DNA of 64,000 nucleotides, from NCBI RefSeq assembly GCF_001552635.1, contig NZ_BCRO01000049.1, forward strand, positions 28,407-92,406. Reading direction: 5' to 3'. Shown here one piece after another: positions 51,283 to 59,425 of this stretch. Every line of letters begins with the position of its first letter. The first letter of the stretch is position 1. Source of the stretch: Actinomadura hibisca NBRC 15177 (GTDB lineage: Bacteria; Actinomycetota; Actinomycetes; Streptosporangiales; Streptosporangiaceae). Made by a program: the position numbers and the translations under genes. The notes beneath the pieces were generated by a model. That model saw nothing but the letters and a program-made list of their open reading frames with translations. It searched no databases and was not told the DNA's origin.

Positions 51283-52911
51283 TCAGTTGGCGCGCAGGAA
51301 CGAGGCGGCGATCGGGGCCGCCGCCTCCGCGCCGGTGCCGCCGCCCTCGACCACGACGGCGAACGCGAGGTCGCCCTTGTAGCCGATGAACCAGGCGTGC
51401 GTGGGCGGGTTGTCGCCCGTCCCGAACTCGGCGGTGCCGGTCTTGCCCGCCGTCCCCTTCGGGAACCCGACGTCGGCGGCGGTGCCCTCGCTGACCACGG
51501 CGGGCATCAGGGTGTGCAGGGCCTGCTTGACGGCGGGCTCCAGCTTGTGCGGCTGCTCGGGCTCGCGGCCGCCCGCGTCCACGGCCTCGGCGGCGGTCTT
51601 GGCGTCCACCAGGCGCGGCGAGTACCAGGTGCCGTTGGCGGCGGCCGCCGCGACGCCGGCCATGTTGAGCGGGCTGGTCAGCACCTCGCCCTGGCCGAAG
51701 GAGGCCGACGCGAACGCCGTCTGGTCCTTGGTGGCGGGGAAGGTGGCGCGCACGGCGGGCAGGCCCGCGATGATCGGCGCGTTGAAGCCGAACTGCGCGG
51801 CGACCTCGGTGAGCCGCTTCTCGCCCAGCTTGTCGACGGCGAGGCGCGCGAACGTGGTGTTGCACGAGTGCGCGAACGCCTTCTCGAACGAGATCGTCCC
51901 GAAGTCCTCGTTCTTGTAGTTCTTGAAGGTGCGCCCGCCCACGTTGGTGGTGGCGGGGCAGCCCACCTTCTGGTCGGCCTTCAGTCCCCCGGCCACCAGC
52001 GCCGCCGCCGTGACGACCTTGAACGTCGAGCCGGGCGGGTAGTGCCCCATCAGCGCCCGGTTGTAGCCGCCGGGCTTGTTGGCGACGGCGAGGATCTCGC
52101 CGGTGGAGGCGCGCAGGGCGACCAGCGACGCGGGCTTGGTGACCTTCTCCATGGCCTTGCCCGCGGCGCTCTGGACCTTGGGGTCGAGCGTGGTGCGCAA
52201 CGCCTGGCCCTCAGCGCCACCGAACCGCTTGAGCGTGCGCACGGGCTTGCCGTCCGCGCCGACGATCTGCACCGTCAGCGCGGGCGTCCCGGCGAGCCGC
52301 CGCTGGTACTGGCGGTTCAAGCCCTCCACGCCGACCTGGTCGCCCTTGCGGTAGGGCGCGCCCAGCTTCTTGGCGATCTCGTCGGTCGCCGGGCCGAGCG
52401 GCCCGACGAGCTGCTGGACCGAGCCGGACGGCGATCCGGCGAGGCCGCTGCCGTCGGCGCCCTCGATGGCGGCGCGCTCGGGCCAGGTGCGGGCCGACTG
52501 GAGCCGCTGGCCCTCGGCGAGCCCGGGGTACATGACCTCCGGCGACCAGACGACCTTCCACCCGTCGTCGTCCTTGGTGACCTTGTAGGTGCCGGTGTAG
52601 TTCCACTTGCGGTCGCCCGCCAGCGTCAGGTCGGCGGCGTAGGAGCCGCCCTCCTTGTCCAGCCCGGTGACCTGGAAGCTCTGCCGGGCCACCCCGACCT
52701 CGTCGCGCATCTGCGCGAAGCGCTTCTCGAAGTCGGCGGGCGCGCCCGCCGTGAGCGCCCGCATGGCGGCGAAGTCCCCGCGCCCCCAGGCGGCCATGTA
52801 CCTGTCGACGTTCTCCTGCGGCCCCTCGTCGCGCAGCACGAACCAGGCCGCTCCCGCCCCCACGAGCACGATCGCCACCGCGGCGACGATCAGAATCCGG
52901 GATCGGCGCAT
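51283..52911 (-). CDS. Penicillin-binding protein with NTF2-like N-terminal domain
   Basis: ATG at 52911 after AGGGGG; 542 residues. Residues 10-30 form a membrane anchor. An NTF2-like (MecA-N) domain spans about 35-145, a PBP dimer domain about 150-250, and the transpeptidase domain about 255-542 with STFK, SCN and KTGTAE. It is a monofunctional class B-type DD-transpeptidase that cross-links peptidoglycan outside the membrane. MecA-like NTF2 domains occur in low-affinity, beta-lactam-tolerant PBPs. It is divergent from a LysR/beta-lactamase-like pair. Confidence 0.92.
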   Translation of the reverse strand: MRRSRILIVAAVAIVLVGAGAAWFVLRDEGPQENVDRYMAAWGRGDFAAMRALTAGAPADFEKRFAQMRDEVGVARQSFQVTGLDKEGGSYAADLTLAGDRKWNYTGTYKVTKDDDGWKVVWSPEVMYPGLAEGQRLQSARTWPERAAIEGADGSGLAGSPSGSVQQLVGPLGPATDEIAKKLGAPYRKGDQVGVEGLNRQYQRRLAGTPALTVQIVGADGKPVRTLKRFGGAEGQALRTTLDPKVQSAAGKAMEKVTKPASLVALRASTGEILAVANKPGGYNRALMGHYPPGSTFKVVTAAALVAGGLKADQKVGCPATTNVGGRTFKNYKNEDFGTISFEKAFAHSCNTTFARLAVDKLGEKRLTEVAAQFGFNAPIIAGLPAVRATFPATKDQTAFASASFGQGEVLTSPLNMAGVAAAAANGTWYSPRLVDAKTAAEAVDAGGREPEQPHKLEPAVKQALHTLMPAVVSEGTAADVGFPKGTAGKTGTAEFGTGDNPPTHAWFIGYKGDLAFAVVVEGGGTGAEAAAPIAASFLRAN

Positions 52912-52976
52912 CCGTAACCCCCTCTTCGATCGGACGCCGGACAGCACATCACCTGCGCGGCGAAAAGTCCAAGATT

Positions 52977-53010
52977 GATATCGTTAGCGCATTCATACGA
53001 GAACGGATAT
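52977..53010. promoter_or_regulatory. Interrupted palindrome between PBP and lysR genes
   Basis: GATATCGTT (52977-52985) and AACGGATAT (53002-53010) form near-complementary arms in the 110-bp divergent region, 11 bp before the LysR GTG. A plausible LysR autoregulatory site. Confidence 0.4.
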
Positions 53011-53021
53011 GGTCCCAGGTC

Positions 53022-53966
53022 GTGAACCTCGTCGGGCATCTGGGCTGCTTCGTCGTCGTCGCCGAGGAGCTGCACTTCGGCCGCGCCGCCGAGCGGCTGG
53101 GCATGGCGCAACCCCCGCTGAGCCAGCGCATCCAGCGGCTGGAGCGGGAACTCGGCGTCCGGCTGTTCGACCGCTCGTCGCGCCGGGTCGAGCTGACCGT
53201 CCCCGGCCGCCTCCTGCTGGACGAGGCCCGTGACATCCTCTCCCGCGTGGACCGCCTCTCCTCCCTCGCCGAGCGCGCCCGCCTGGGCGAGACCGGCACG
53301 CTGCGCGCGGGCCTGCCGCCCGACCTCGGCGGCAGCGTGGTGGCCGCGCTGATCGCCGCGTTCCGCGACCGCCGCCCCGGGCTGCGCCTGGACCTGCGCG
53401 AGATCGGCACCGCCGACCAGGTGCGGGCGCTGGCCGACGGCACCCTGGACGTCGGCGTGCTGCGCCATCCCTGCGACGCGCGCGACCTGGCGTTCGGCCC
53501 GATGCTGACGCAGCGCGTGGGCGTCCTGCTGCCCGCCGCCGAGGAACCGCCCGCCCACCTGCACCTGTCGGACCTGGCCGGGCACGACCTGGTGGCCGCG
53601 CCCCGCGACGAGGCCCCCGAAATCCACGACGACCTGCTGGCCACCTGCCGCCGCCACGGCTACGACCCGCCCGCCGTGCACGAGGCGCGGCATCCGCAGT
53701 TCGCGCTCGGCCTGGTGCTCGCCGGGACCGCCGTCGCGCTGCTGCCGCAGGCCGAGGCCCCCGGCGCGGTGTGGCGTCCGCTGCTGGGCGACCCGCTGAC
53801 CTGGCGCGTCTCGTGCGCGTGGCGGCAGGACGCGGGCGGCGACGACGTCGAGGCGTTCACCGCGACCGCCACCGCCGTCCTGCGCGACGAGGCGGGCATG
53901 ACGCCGCTGGCCCCGCCGCCCGCGCGCCGCGTCGCGCTGCGCCCCGCGTCGGGGTTCCTGGCATGA
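53022..53966 (+). CDS. LysR-family regulator
   Basis: Regulator of 314 residues. HTH at the N-terminus (HFGRAAERLGMAQPPLSQRI, about residues 18-37) and a LysR substrate-binding domain from about residue 90. GTG start. Its TGA overlaps the ATG of the beta-lactamase-fold gene, so the two are co-translated. It probably controls that gene and/or the divergent PBP. Confidence 0.9.
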   Translation: MNLVGHLGCFVVVAEELHFGRAAERLGMAQPPLSQRIQRLERELGVRLFDRSSRRVELTVPGRLLLDEARDILSRVDRLSSLAERARLGETGTLRAGLPPDLGGSVVAALIAAFRDRRPGLRLDLREIGTADQVRALADGTLDVGVLRHPCDARDLAFGPMLTQRVGVLLPAAEEPPAHLHLSDLAGHDLVAAPRDEAPEIHDDLLATCRRHGYDPPAVHEARHPQFALGLVLAGTAVALLPQAEAPGAVWRPLLGDPLTWRVSCAWRQDAGGDDVEAFTATATAVLRDEAGMTPLAPPPARRVALRPASGFLA

Positions 53967-54838
53967 GGCACATCGAGCGGGTCTTCCGCGACGCCGGGGT
54001 CACCGGCCACCTGTACGCCCTCGACCTCGACACCGGCCGCGACCTGGGCGTGCGCGGCGACGACCCGGTGGTGCTGGCCTCGGTGTTCAAGGTCCCGCTG
54101 CTGGTGGCCTTCCACCGCCGCGCGGCGGCCGGGCTGCTGGACCCCACCGAGCGCGTCACGTTGTCCCCCGAGGAGCGCGCCCCCGGCCCGACCGGCATCG
54201 CGACCATGCTGGACACCGTTACCCTCTCGCTGCGCGATCTCACCAATCTGATGATCACAGTGAGCGACAACACCGCCGCCGACGCGGTCTTCGCGCGCGT
54301 CGGCCTCGACGCCGTCAACACCGCGATGGCCGACCTCGGCCTGTCCCATACCCACCTGACCGGCAACGGCGGCGAGCTGCACGACACCCTCCTGGCCGAC
54401 GCGGACGTCCCCGACCTGGGCGAACTGTGGGCCCGCCTGGACGAGCCCGGCATGCTGAGCCGTCTGCGCGCCCTGGACCCGTCCCGCACGACCCGCAGCA
54501 CGCCCCGCGAGATGGCCCGCCTGCTGGCGATGATCTGGCGCGACGAGGCGGCCCCGCCCGAGGCGTGCGCGGAGATGCGCCGCCTGATGGGCCTGCAGGT
54601 GTGGCCGCACCGCCTGTCGTCCGGCTTCCCCTACGACGACGTGCGGGTCAGCGGCAAGACCGGCACGCTGCCGACCCTCCGCAACGAGATCGGCGTGGTG
54701 GAGTACCCCGACGGCGGCCGCTACGCGGTGGCGGTGTTCACCCGCTCGTTCCAGCCCTTGGCGGTCCTGCCGGAGGCCGACGCGGCGATAGGCACGACGG
54801 CCCGCCTGGCGATCGAGGCCCTACGCACTCTGACGTAG
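53963..54838 (+). CDS. Class A beta-lactamase-fold serine hydrolase without signal peptide
   Basis: The three serine-hydrolase motifs of the class A/DD-peptidase fold are present in this 291-residue protein: SVFK (about residues 44-47), SDN (about 102-104) and KTGT (about 233-236). Two things differ from a true class A beta-lactamase. There is no signal peptide (it begins MRHIERVFRD), and the omega-loop ExxLN with the deacylating Glu is not visible between SDN and KTG. It may be a cytoplasmic esterase/peptidase-like hydrolase and not a resistance enzyme. Confidence 0.78.
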   Translation: MRHIERVFRDAGVTGHLYALDLDTGRDLGVRGDDPVVLASVFKVPLLVAFHRRAAAGLLDPTERVTLSPEERAPGPTGIATMLDTVTLSLRDLTNLMITVSDNTAADAVFARVGLDAVNTAMADLGLSHTHLTGNGGELHDTLLADADVPDLGELWARLDEPGMLSRLRALDPSRTTRSTPREMARLLAMIWRDEAAPPEACAEMRRLMGLQVWPHRLSSGFPYDDVRVSGKTGTLPTLRNEIGVVEYPDGGRYAVAVFTRSFQPLAVLPEADAAIGTTARLAIEALRTLT

Positions 54839-54992
54839 GGGCGCGGGGCAAGTGTCCTTCGGATGGGGAAGCGGGATCGGGCGCGCTCGGGAGGTGGCGG
54901 GGAAGCCAGAGGTTTTCGCGGAGGAGGGGAGGCATGCCGTCGCGAACCATAGGCTGTTACCTCGGTTTTGATCAGGTTTGGGGAGAGAAGCG

Positions 54993-57623
54993 GTGCGGCT
55001 GCCGGAGCATCTTGAGCTACTGCTCACCGACGAGCCGGTTCTGGACGTCTACGCGCACGGGCCGTGGCGGGTGCCCGACGGGCTGTTCGACGAGATCTCC
55101 GCGCGCGTCGGCGAGCTGGCCGCCGACCCCCGGTGCGCGGACCTGACCACCCAGCAGCACAAGCTGCTGACGCTGCCCGCGTCGCTGGTGGTCGCCGAGA
55201 TCTTCGGGATGCTGGCGTTCCTGCCCGGCGGCGGCGCGATCAAGGGCGGGTCGTGGTCGCAGCTCCCCGAGCGGTTGTTGCGCCCCCACCTCGCCAACCC
55301 CGCGCCGCTCAGCACCCGGATGACGCGCTGGGACGCGCCCGGCGGGCGGTGGCGGCCGCCGGTGGACTGGCTCGTCGAGGCCCCCGACCGCAAGCTGGCG
55401 ATCGAGCTGGCCCGCGACTGCCTGGCCGCCCTGGAGGGCGTCGAGCCCCTGGAACGCCGCCGCAAGGCCCTGCTGCGCCTGTACGACGACCCGCCGCAGT
55501 GCGACGTCAACCTGCCCAAGCTCGACCTGCGCGAGCACTGGAACGCCCACGCCGACGACGAGATCCTCGCGGCCGTCCCCGAGCTGCTCGGCCCCGTCGG
55601 CTACCTGGAGTGGGTGTGCTCGGGCCTGCTCGCCGCGCACGAGCGGCTCGTCTCGGTCGCGCCGCGCGAGGAGCCGCTGGACGCGCACCTGTCGCGGCTG
55701 CTCGCGCAGGGCGGCATGGAGCAGGTCCCGGCCGAGCTGGCGGTCGCGCTCGGTGAGGACCACTACCGCGAGATCCTGCAGCGTTTCCCGGTGGACCTGC
55801 GCGGGTTCAAGCCGCTGGCCTGGCAGGAGGAGACGCGCGCCTGGCTCGTGCGGGCGCTGGTGTCGGGCGAAGCCGACGCGTGCCGCGCCTGGCTGGACAT
55901 GGCGATGCGCTTCGTGGCGACGGTGCAGGGGCTGCCCGGCGACCCGTGGTTCCCCAAGGCCGAGGTCATCCCCGTCGGGCTGTTCCAGAACGACCTGCGG
56001 CGGCTGTTCGCGCCGCGCCGCCGCGTCGTCAACCCGCTGGCGGACACGCTGCGCACTGAGCCGGCCGAGGCCGCCCCGGCGCGTCCGGCGCTCGCCTCGT
56101 CACTGGTGGGGCAGCCCGAGGTCGTCGCCGCGCTGGCGGAGCTGACGCGGGAACGCGAGCCGGTGCGGCTGCTGCTGTCCGGCCCGGACGGCACCGGCAA
56201 GCGGGACGCGGCGACCGAGCTGGGCAGGGCCCTCGCGCTGGCCCGCGACCCGCTGTGGGTGACCGACAACCTGTTCGCCGGGCAGCGCCTGCCCGACGCG
56301 GTCGCCAAGCTGCACGCCGACGCCCGCGACTGCGCCGGGGAGCGGCTGCTGATCATCGAGGGGCTGGACGGCGTCGTCGCCGACCCCGGCAACGGCGAGG
56401 CGCTGGCCGGGGAGCTGCACCGGCTGCTGGCGATCTACCCCGACCTGAACGTGGTGGCGTTGTGCGACGCCGGAGGCGAGGACCGCATCCGCGCCGTCAA
56501 CCCGGTGTTGCCGCAGCGGTTCCGGGTCGCGCGGACCAGGCCGTTCACCGCCGAGGAGCACGCCGAGCTGTTCCGGCGCGCGCTCGCCGCCCGGGGCGCG
56601 CGGGCCACCAAGCAGGCCCTGGTCGCGGCGGGCGAGCTGCTGGCCGCCGCGCCGCCCGTGCAGACCCTGCGCAACGCGCGCCTCGCGCCGCACCTGGCCG
56701 ATCTCGTCCTGGCGACCGCCGGTGATCCCGTCCGCAAGCAGGACATCCCCGCCGCCCTCGACACCGGCCAGCAGGCCGGGAACCCGCTCACCGAACTCGC
56801 CGCGCTCACCGGCCTGGACACCGTCAAGCAGGAGATCTCGCTGCTGGTCGCGGGCACCCGCGCGGCGAAGTTGCGCGGCGAGGCGGGCCTGAAGGTGAGC
56901 GCCCCGACGCGGCACATGGTGTTCACCGGCAACCCCGGCACCGGCAAGACGATGGTGGCGCGGCTGCTCGGGCGCGTCTACAAGCGGCTCGGCGTGCTCT
57001 CGTCGGGCCACCTGGTGGAGGCGACCCGCGCGCACCTGGTCGGCGAGTACATCGGGCAGACCGCGCCGCGCACCCGCCGCCTGGTGGAGCGCGCGCTCGG
57101 CGGCGTGTTGTTCATCGACGAGGCGTACACCCTCACGCAGTCGCCGCTGAAGGGCGACTACGGGTACGAGGCGATCGCCGAGCTGGTGAAGCTGATGGAG
57201 GACCACCGCGACGACCTCGTCGTGGTGGTCGCGGGCTACGAGCGGGAGATGACCGAGTTCCTGGCCGCCAACCCCGGCCTGGACTCGCGCTTCCCCAAGC
57301 AGCTCCACTTCCCCGACTACGCCGACGACGAGCTGATCGCGGTGTTCGCGCAGCTCGCCGCCGACGACGGCTTCCGCCTGGCCGACGGCACCGGCGAGCT
57401 GCTGGGGGCGATGTTGCGCCGGATGCCGCGCGGCCCGTCGTTCGGCAACGGCCGCCTGATGCGCAACCTGCTGGACGTCGCGGTCGCCAACCAGTCCGAG
57501 CGCATCGCCGCGACGGCCCGCGCCGGGAAGCGCGTCGCCAAGCGCGAGCTGGTGACGCTGCGCCCGGACGACCTGCCGCCGTTCCTGGACCATCCCGAGG
57601 AGTTGTTCGGCCTGTACCTGTAG
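54993..57623 (+). CDS. Tandem AAA+ ATPase, CbbX/EccA-like C-terminal module
   Basis: The GTG at 54993 follows GGGGAGAG and gives 876 residues. The first about 370 residues match no domain I know. A first, degenerate AAA module follows (GPDGTGKRD; IIEGLDGVV in place of a normal Walker B). The second AAA module from about residue 600 is complete: FTGNPGTGKTMVARLLG, GVLFIDEAYTL, GYEREMTEFLAANPGLDSRF and an arginine-finger region. This module is of the CbbX/SpoVK/EccA type, which remodels protein complexes. No type VII secretion genes are nearby. It starts a run with the primase fusion (55 bp gap) and the serpin (58 bp gap). Confidence 0.82.
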   Translation: MRLPEHLELLLTDEPVLDVYAHGPWRVPDGLFDEISARVGELAADPRCADLTTQQHKLLTLPASLVVAEIFGMLAFLPGGGAIKGGSWSQLPERLLRPHLANPAPLSTRMTRWDAPGGRWRPPVDWLVEAPDRKLAIELARDCLAALEGVEPLERRRKALLRLYDDPPQCDVNLPKLDLREHWNAHADDEILAAVPELLGPVGYLEWVCSGLLAAHERLVSVAPREEPLDAHLSRLLAQGGMEQVPAELAVALGEDHYREILQRFPVDLRGFKPLAWQEETRAWLVRALVSGEADACRAWLDMAMRFVATVQGLPGDPWFPKAEVIPVGLFQNDLRRLFAPRRRVVNPLADTLRTEPAEAAPARPALASSLVGQPEVVAALAELTREREPVRLLLSGPDGTGKRDAATELGRALALARDPLWVTDNLFAGQRLPDAVAKLHADARDCAGERLLIIEGLDGVVADPGNGEALAGELHRLLAIYPDLNVVALCDAGGEDRIRAVNPVLPQRFRVARTRPFTAEEHAELFRRALAARGARATKQALVAAGELLAAAPPVQTLRNARLAPHLADLVLATAGDPVRKQDIPAALDTGQQAGNPLTELAALTGLDTVKQEISLLVAGTRAAKLRGEAGLKVSAPTRHMVFTGNPGTGKTMVARLLGRVYKRLGVLSSGHLVEATRAHLVGEYIGQTAPRTRRLVERALGGVLFIDEAYTLTQSPLKGDYGYEAIAELVKLMEDHRDDLVVVVAGYEREMTEFLAANPGLDSRFPKQLHFPDYADDELIAVFAQLAADDGFRLADGTGELLGAMLRRMPRGPSFGNGRLMRNLLDVAVANQSERIAATARAGKRVAKRELVTLRPDDLPPFLDHPEELFGLYL

Positions 57624-57678
57624 TGGGTATGAGGCATTTGCGAGTCCCGTGCCGGAATCCACCGATTAGGAGACCGGC

Positions 57679-59367
57679 ATGTCCCTCACCCACGACGACA
57701 CGGCCGTCCTGCGCGGCGTCGCCGCCCGGGAGGCCGCCCGGCTGCACGACGGCACCCTGCCGTGGACGTGCTGGCTGGACCGCGCGGCGCGGTTCGGCCG
57801 GTACGGCTTCGTCAACACGCTGCTGATCGCGGCGCAGTGGCGGGCCGCGACCGACGTGCGCTCGTACGAGGAGTGGCGGGCCGCCGGACGGCAGGTGCGC
57901 CGGGGCGAGACGGGCATCCGGATCCTGGCGCGCTCGGGCACGCCGCGCGCGGTCTTCGACTTGGCGCAAACGGCGGGGCTGCCGCTGGCGACACCACCGC
58001 CGGCCGTCCCATCCCAGGTCATCGCCCGCTTGACGCGCTGCTTCCTGACCGCTCAGGCAGGCACGACCGATCGGGACCGGGCGCGTCACCTCCCGGACAC
58101 CCGGACAGGCCCGCCCGATCAAGGCTTGGCACACCATCCCCAGGATGCCCGGCCAGGCCCGGCCCGCCACGACCTGGCGCACCTGCTCCGGCAGATAGCC
58201 CTGAGCAGCGGCGCGCGAGGGCTGATCGAAGCCGACTCCGTCGCCCACATCGTGCTGGCGCGTCTCGGCCTCGAACCACCCGCATTTGACTTCCCCGCCA
58301 CCGCACCCTGGGCCGACGCCGCCTGCGGGGACCGCATCCTGCGCCTCGCACGGCAACTGCACGCACGCGCGACCGACCCGTCCGGCGACCTGATGACGGC
58401 GGCGCACCGCTACTTCCGCGCCTGCCTCCAGGACAGCTGGGCCCCCGCCTACCTGACCGAACGCGGCTTCTCCCGTAGCGTCCAGCGGCGCTGGCAGATC
58501 GGCTACGCGCAGGGCCCGCACACCCTCACCGCCCACCTGCGCGGCCTCGGCCACCCCGACGAGGCGATCATCGAGGCGGGCCTGGCGCGCCGGGGACGCT
58601 CCGGACGTCCCTACGACACCTTCCGGGACCGCGTGATGTTCGCGATCCGCACCCCCGACGGCACCCTCGCGGGCTTCATCGGCCGGGCGCGCGACGGAGC
58701 GTCCGGCCCCAAGTACCTCAACACCCCCGGCACCGCCCTCTTCCACAAGAGCGAGCTGCTGTACGGCCTGCACGAGTCGCGCGACCGGCTGGCGAGCGGA
58801 GCACGACCTGTCCTGGTAGAGGGCCCGCTCGACGCCATCGCCGTCAACCTGGCCTCCCCGCGCGACCACGCCGCCGTGGCGACCTGTGGCCTGTCACTGA
58901 CCCCGGCGCACCTGGCGGCGCTGCAACAGGCCGCGCCCCTCTCCCGGACCGGCGTGCTGGTCGCCCTGGACGGCGACCCGGCGGGCCGCTCAGCCGCGCG
59001 ACGGATCTGGGACATACTCCGCGAGCTGGACGCCCCGGTGGACGCAGCCCTGCTACCGGACGGCCGCGACCCCGCCGACCTGCTGGACGCCGGAGGCCGC
59101 GCCGCCGTCCGCACCGCACTGCGCGACCCGTTCCCGCTGATGGACGTCGTCATCGACCACGCCACGGGCCACCTCCGCAGCGCCGAAGAGCGCGCATCCG
59201 CCGCCCACACCGCCCTGGCACTGATCGCCGCAGGCCCACCCGCTCAAGCCGCCCGCCAGATCATCCGCCTGAGCGAACGAACCGACCTCCCCCATCACCT
59301 CCTGACCGAACTCCTCATGGACGAGGTCAGCGCCCAGTACGGCCGCGCAGCCCCGACGCTCCGGTAA
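57679..59367 (+). CDS. ArdC-N / degenerate zincin / DnaG-core (TOPRIM) primase fusion
   Basis: ATG 57679 after AGGAG; 562 residues. Residues about 5-95 resemble the ArdC ssDNA-binding domain (GFVNTLLIAAQW; SYEEWRAAGRQVRRGETG). A low-complexity Arg/Asp/Pro stretch (about 110-165) precedes a zincin-like helix with HDLAH where HExxH is expected and the following EADSVAHIVLARLGLE. From about 240 comes the DnaG catalytic core (YLTERGFSRSVQ, YDTFRDRVMFAI, GPKYLNTPG, FHKSELLYGL) with TOPRIM motifs LVEGPLDA and ALDGDPAG. No CHC2 zinc finger and no helicase-binding tail. Such fusions are known from actinomycete plasmids and ICEs. Confidence 0.82.
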   Translation: MSLTHDDTAVLRGVAAREAARLHDGTLPWTCWLDRAARFGRYGFVNTLLIAAQWRAATDVRSYEEWRAAGRQVRRGETGIRILARSGTPRAVFDLAQTAGLPLATPPPAVPSQVIARLTRCFLTAQAGTTDRDRARHLPDTRTGPPDQGLAHHPQDARPGPARHDLAHLLRQIALSSGARGLIEADSVAHIVLARLGLEPPAFDFPATAPWADAACGDRILRLARQLHARATDPSGDLMTAAHRYFRACLQDSWAPAYLTERGFSRSVQRRWQIGYAQGPHTLTAHLRGLGHPDEAIIEAGLARRGRSGRPYDTFRDRVMFAIRTPDGTLAGFIGRARDGASGPKYLNTPGTALFHKSELLYGLHESRDRLASGARPVLVEGPLDAIAVNLASPRDHAAVATCGLSLTPAHLAALQQAAPLSRTGVLVALDGDPAGRSAARRIWDILRELDAPVDAALLPDGRDPADLLDAGGRAAVRTALRDPFPLMDVVIDHATGHLRSAEERASAAHTALALIAAGPPAQAARQIIRLSERTDLPHHLLTELLMDEVSAQYGRAAPTLR

Positions 59368-59425
59368 ACCGGTTGTCGCCCTGCCGGACCGCTGCGACGA
59401 TCTTGCCCTCGTCCGAGGAGGGTCC

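Noticed and set aside
54934..55146. Short ORF starting MPSRTIGCYLGF behind GGAGGGGAGG
   Set aside because: Strong ribosome-like sequence, but the frame soon overlaps the AAA+ gene with shadow-type codon use and no similarity.
54993..57623. EccA of a type VII secretion system
   Set aside because: The second AAA module resembles EccA/CbbX, but no eccB, eccC, eccD, mycP or WXG100 genes are nearby and the N-terminal domain differs.
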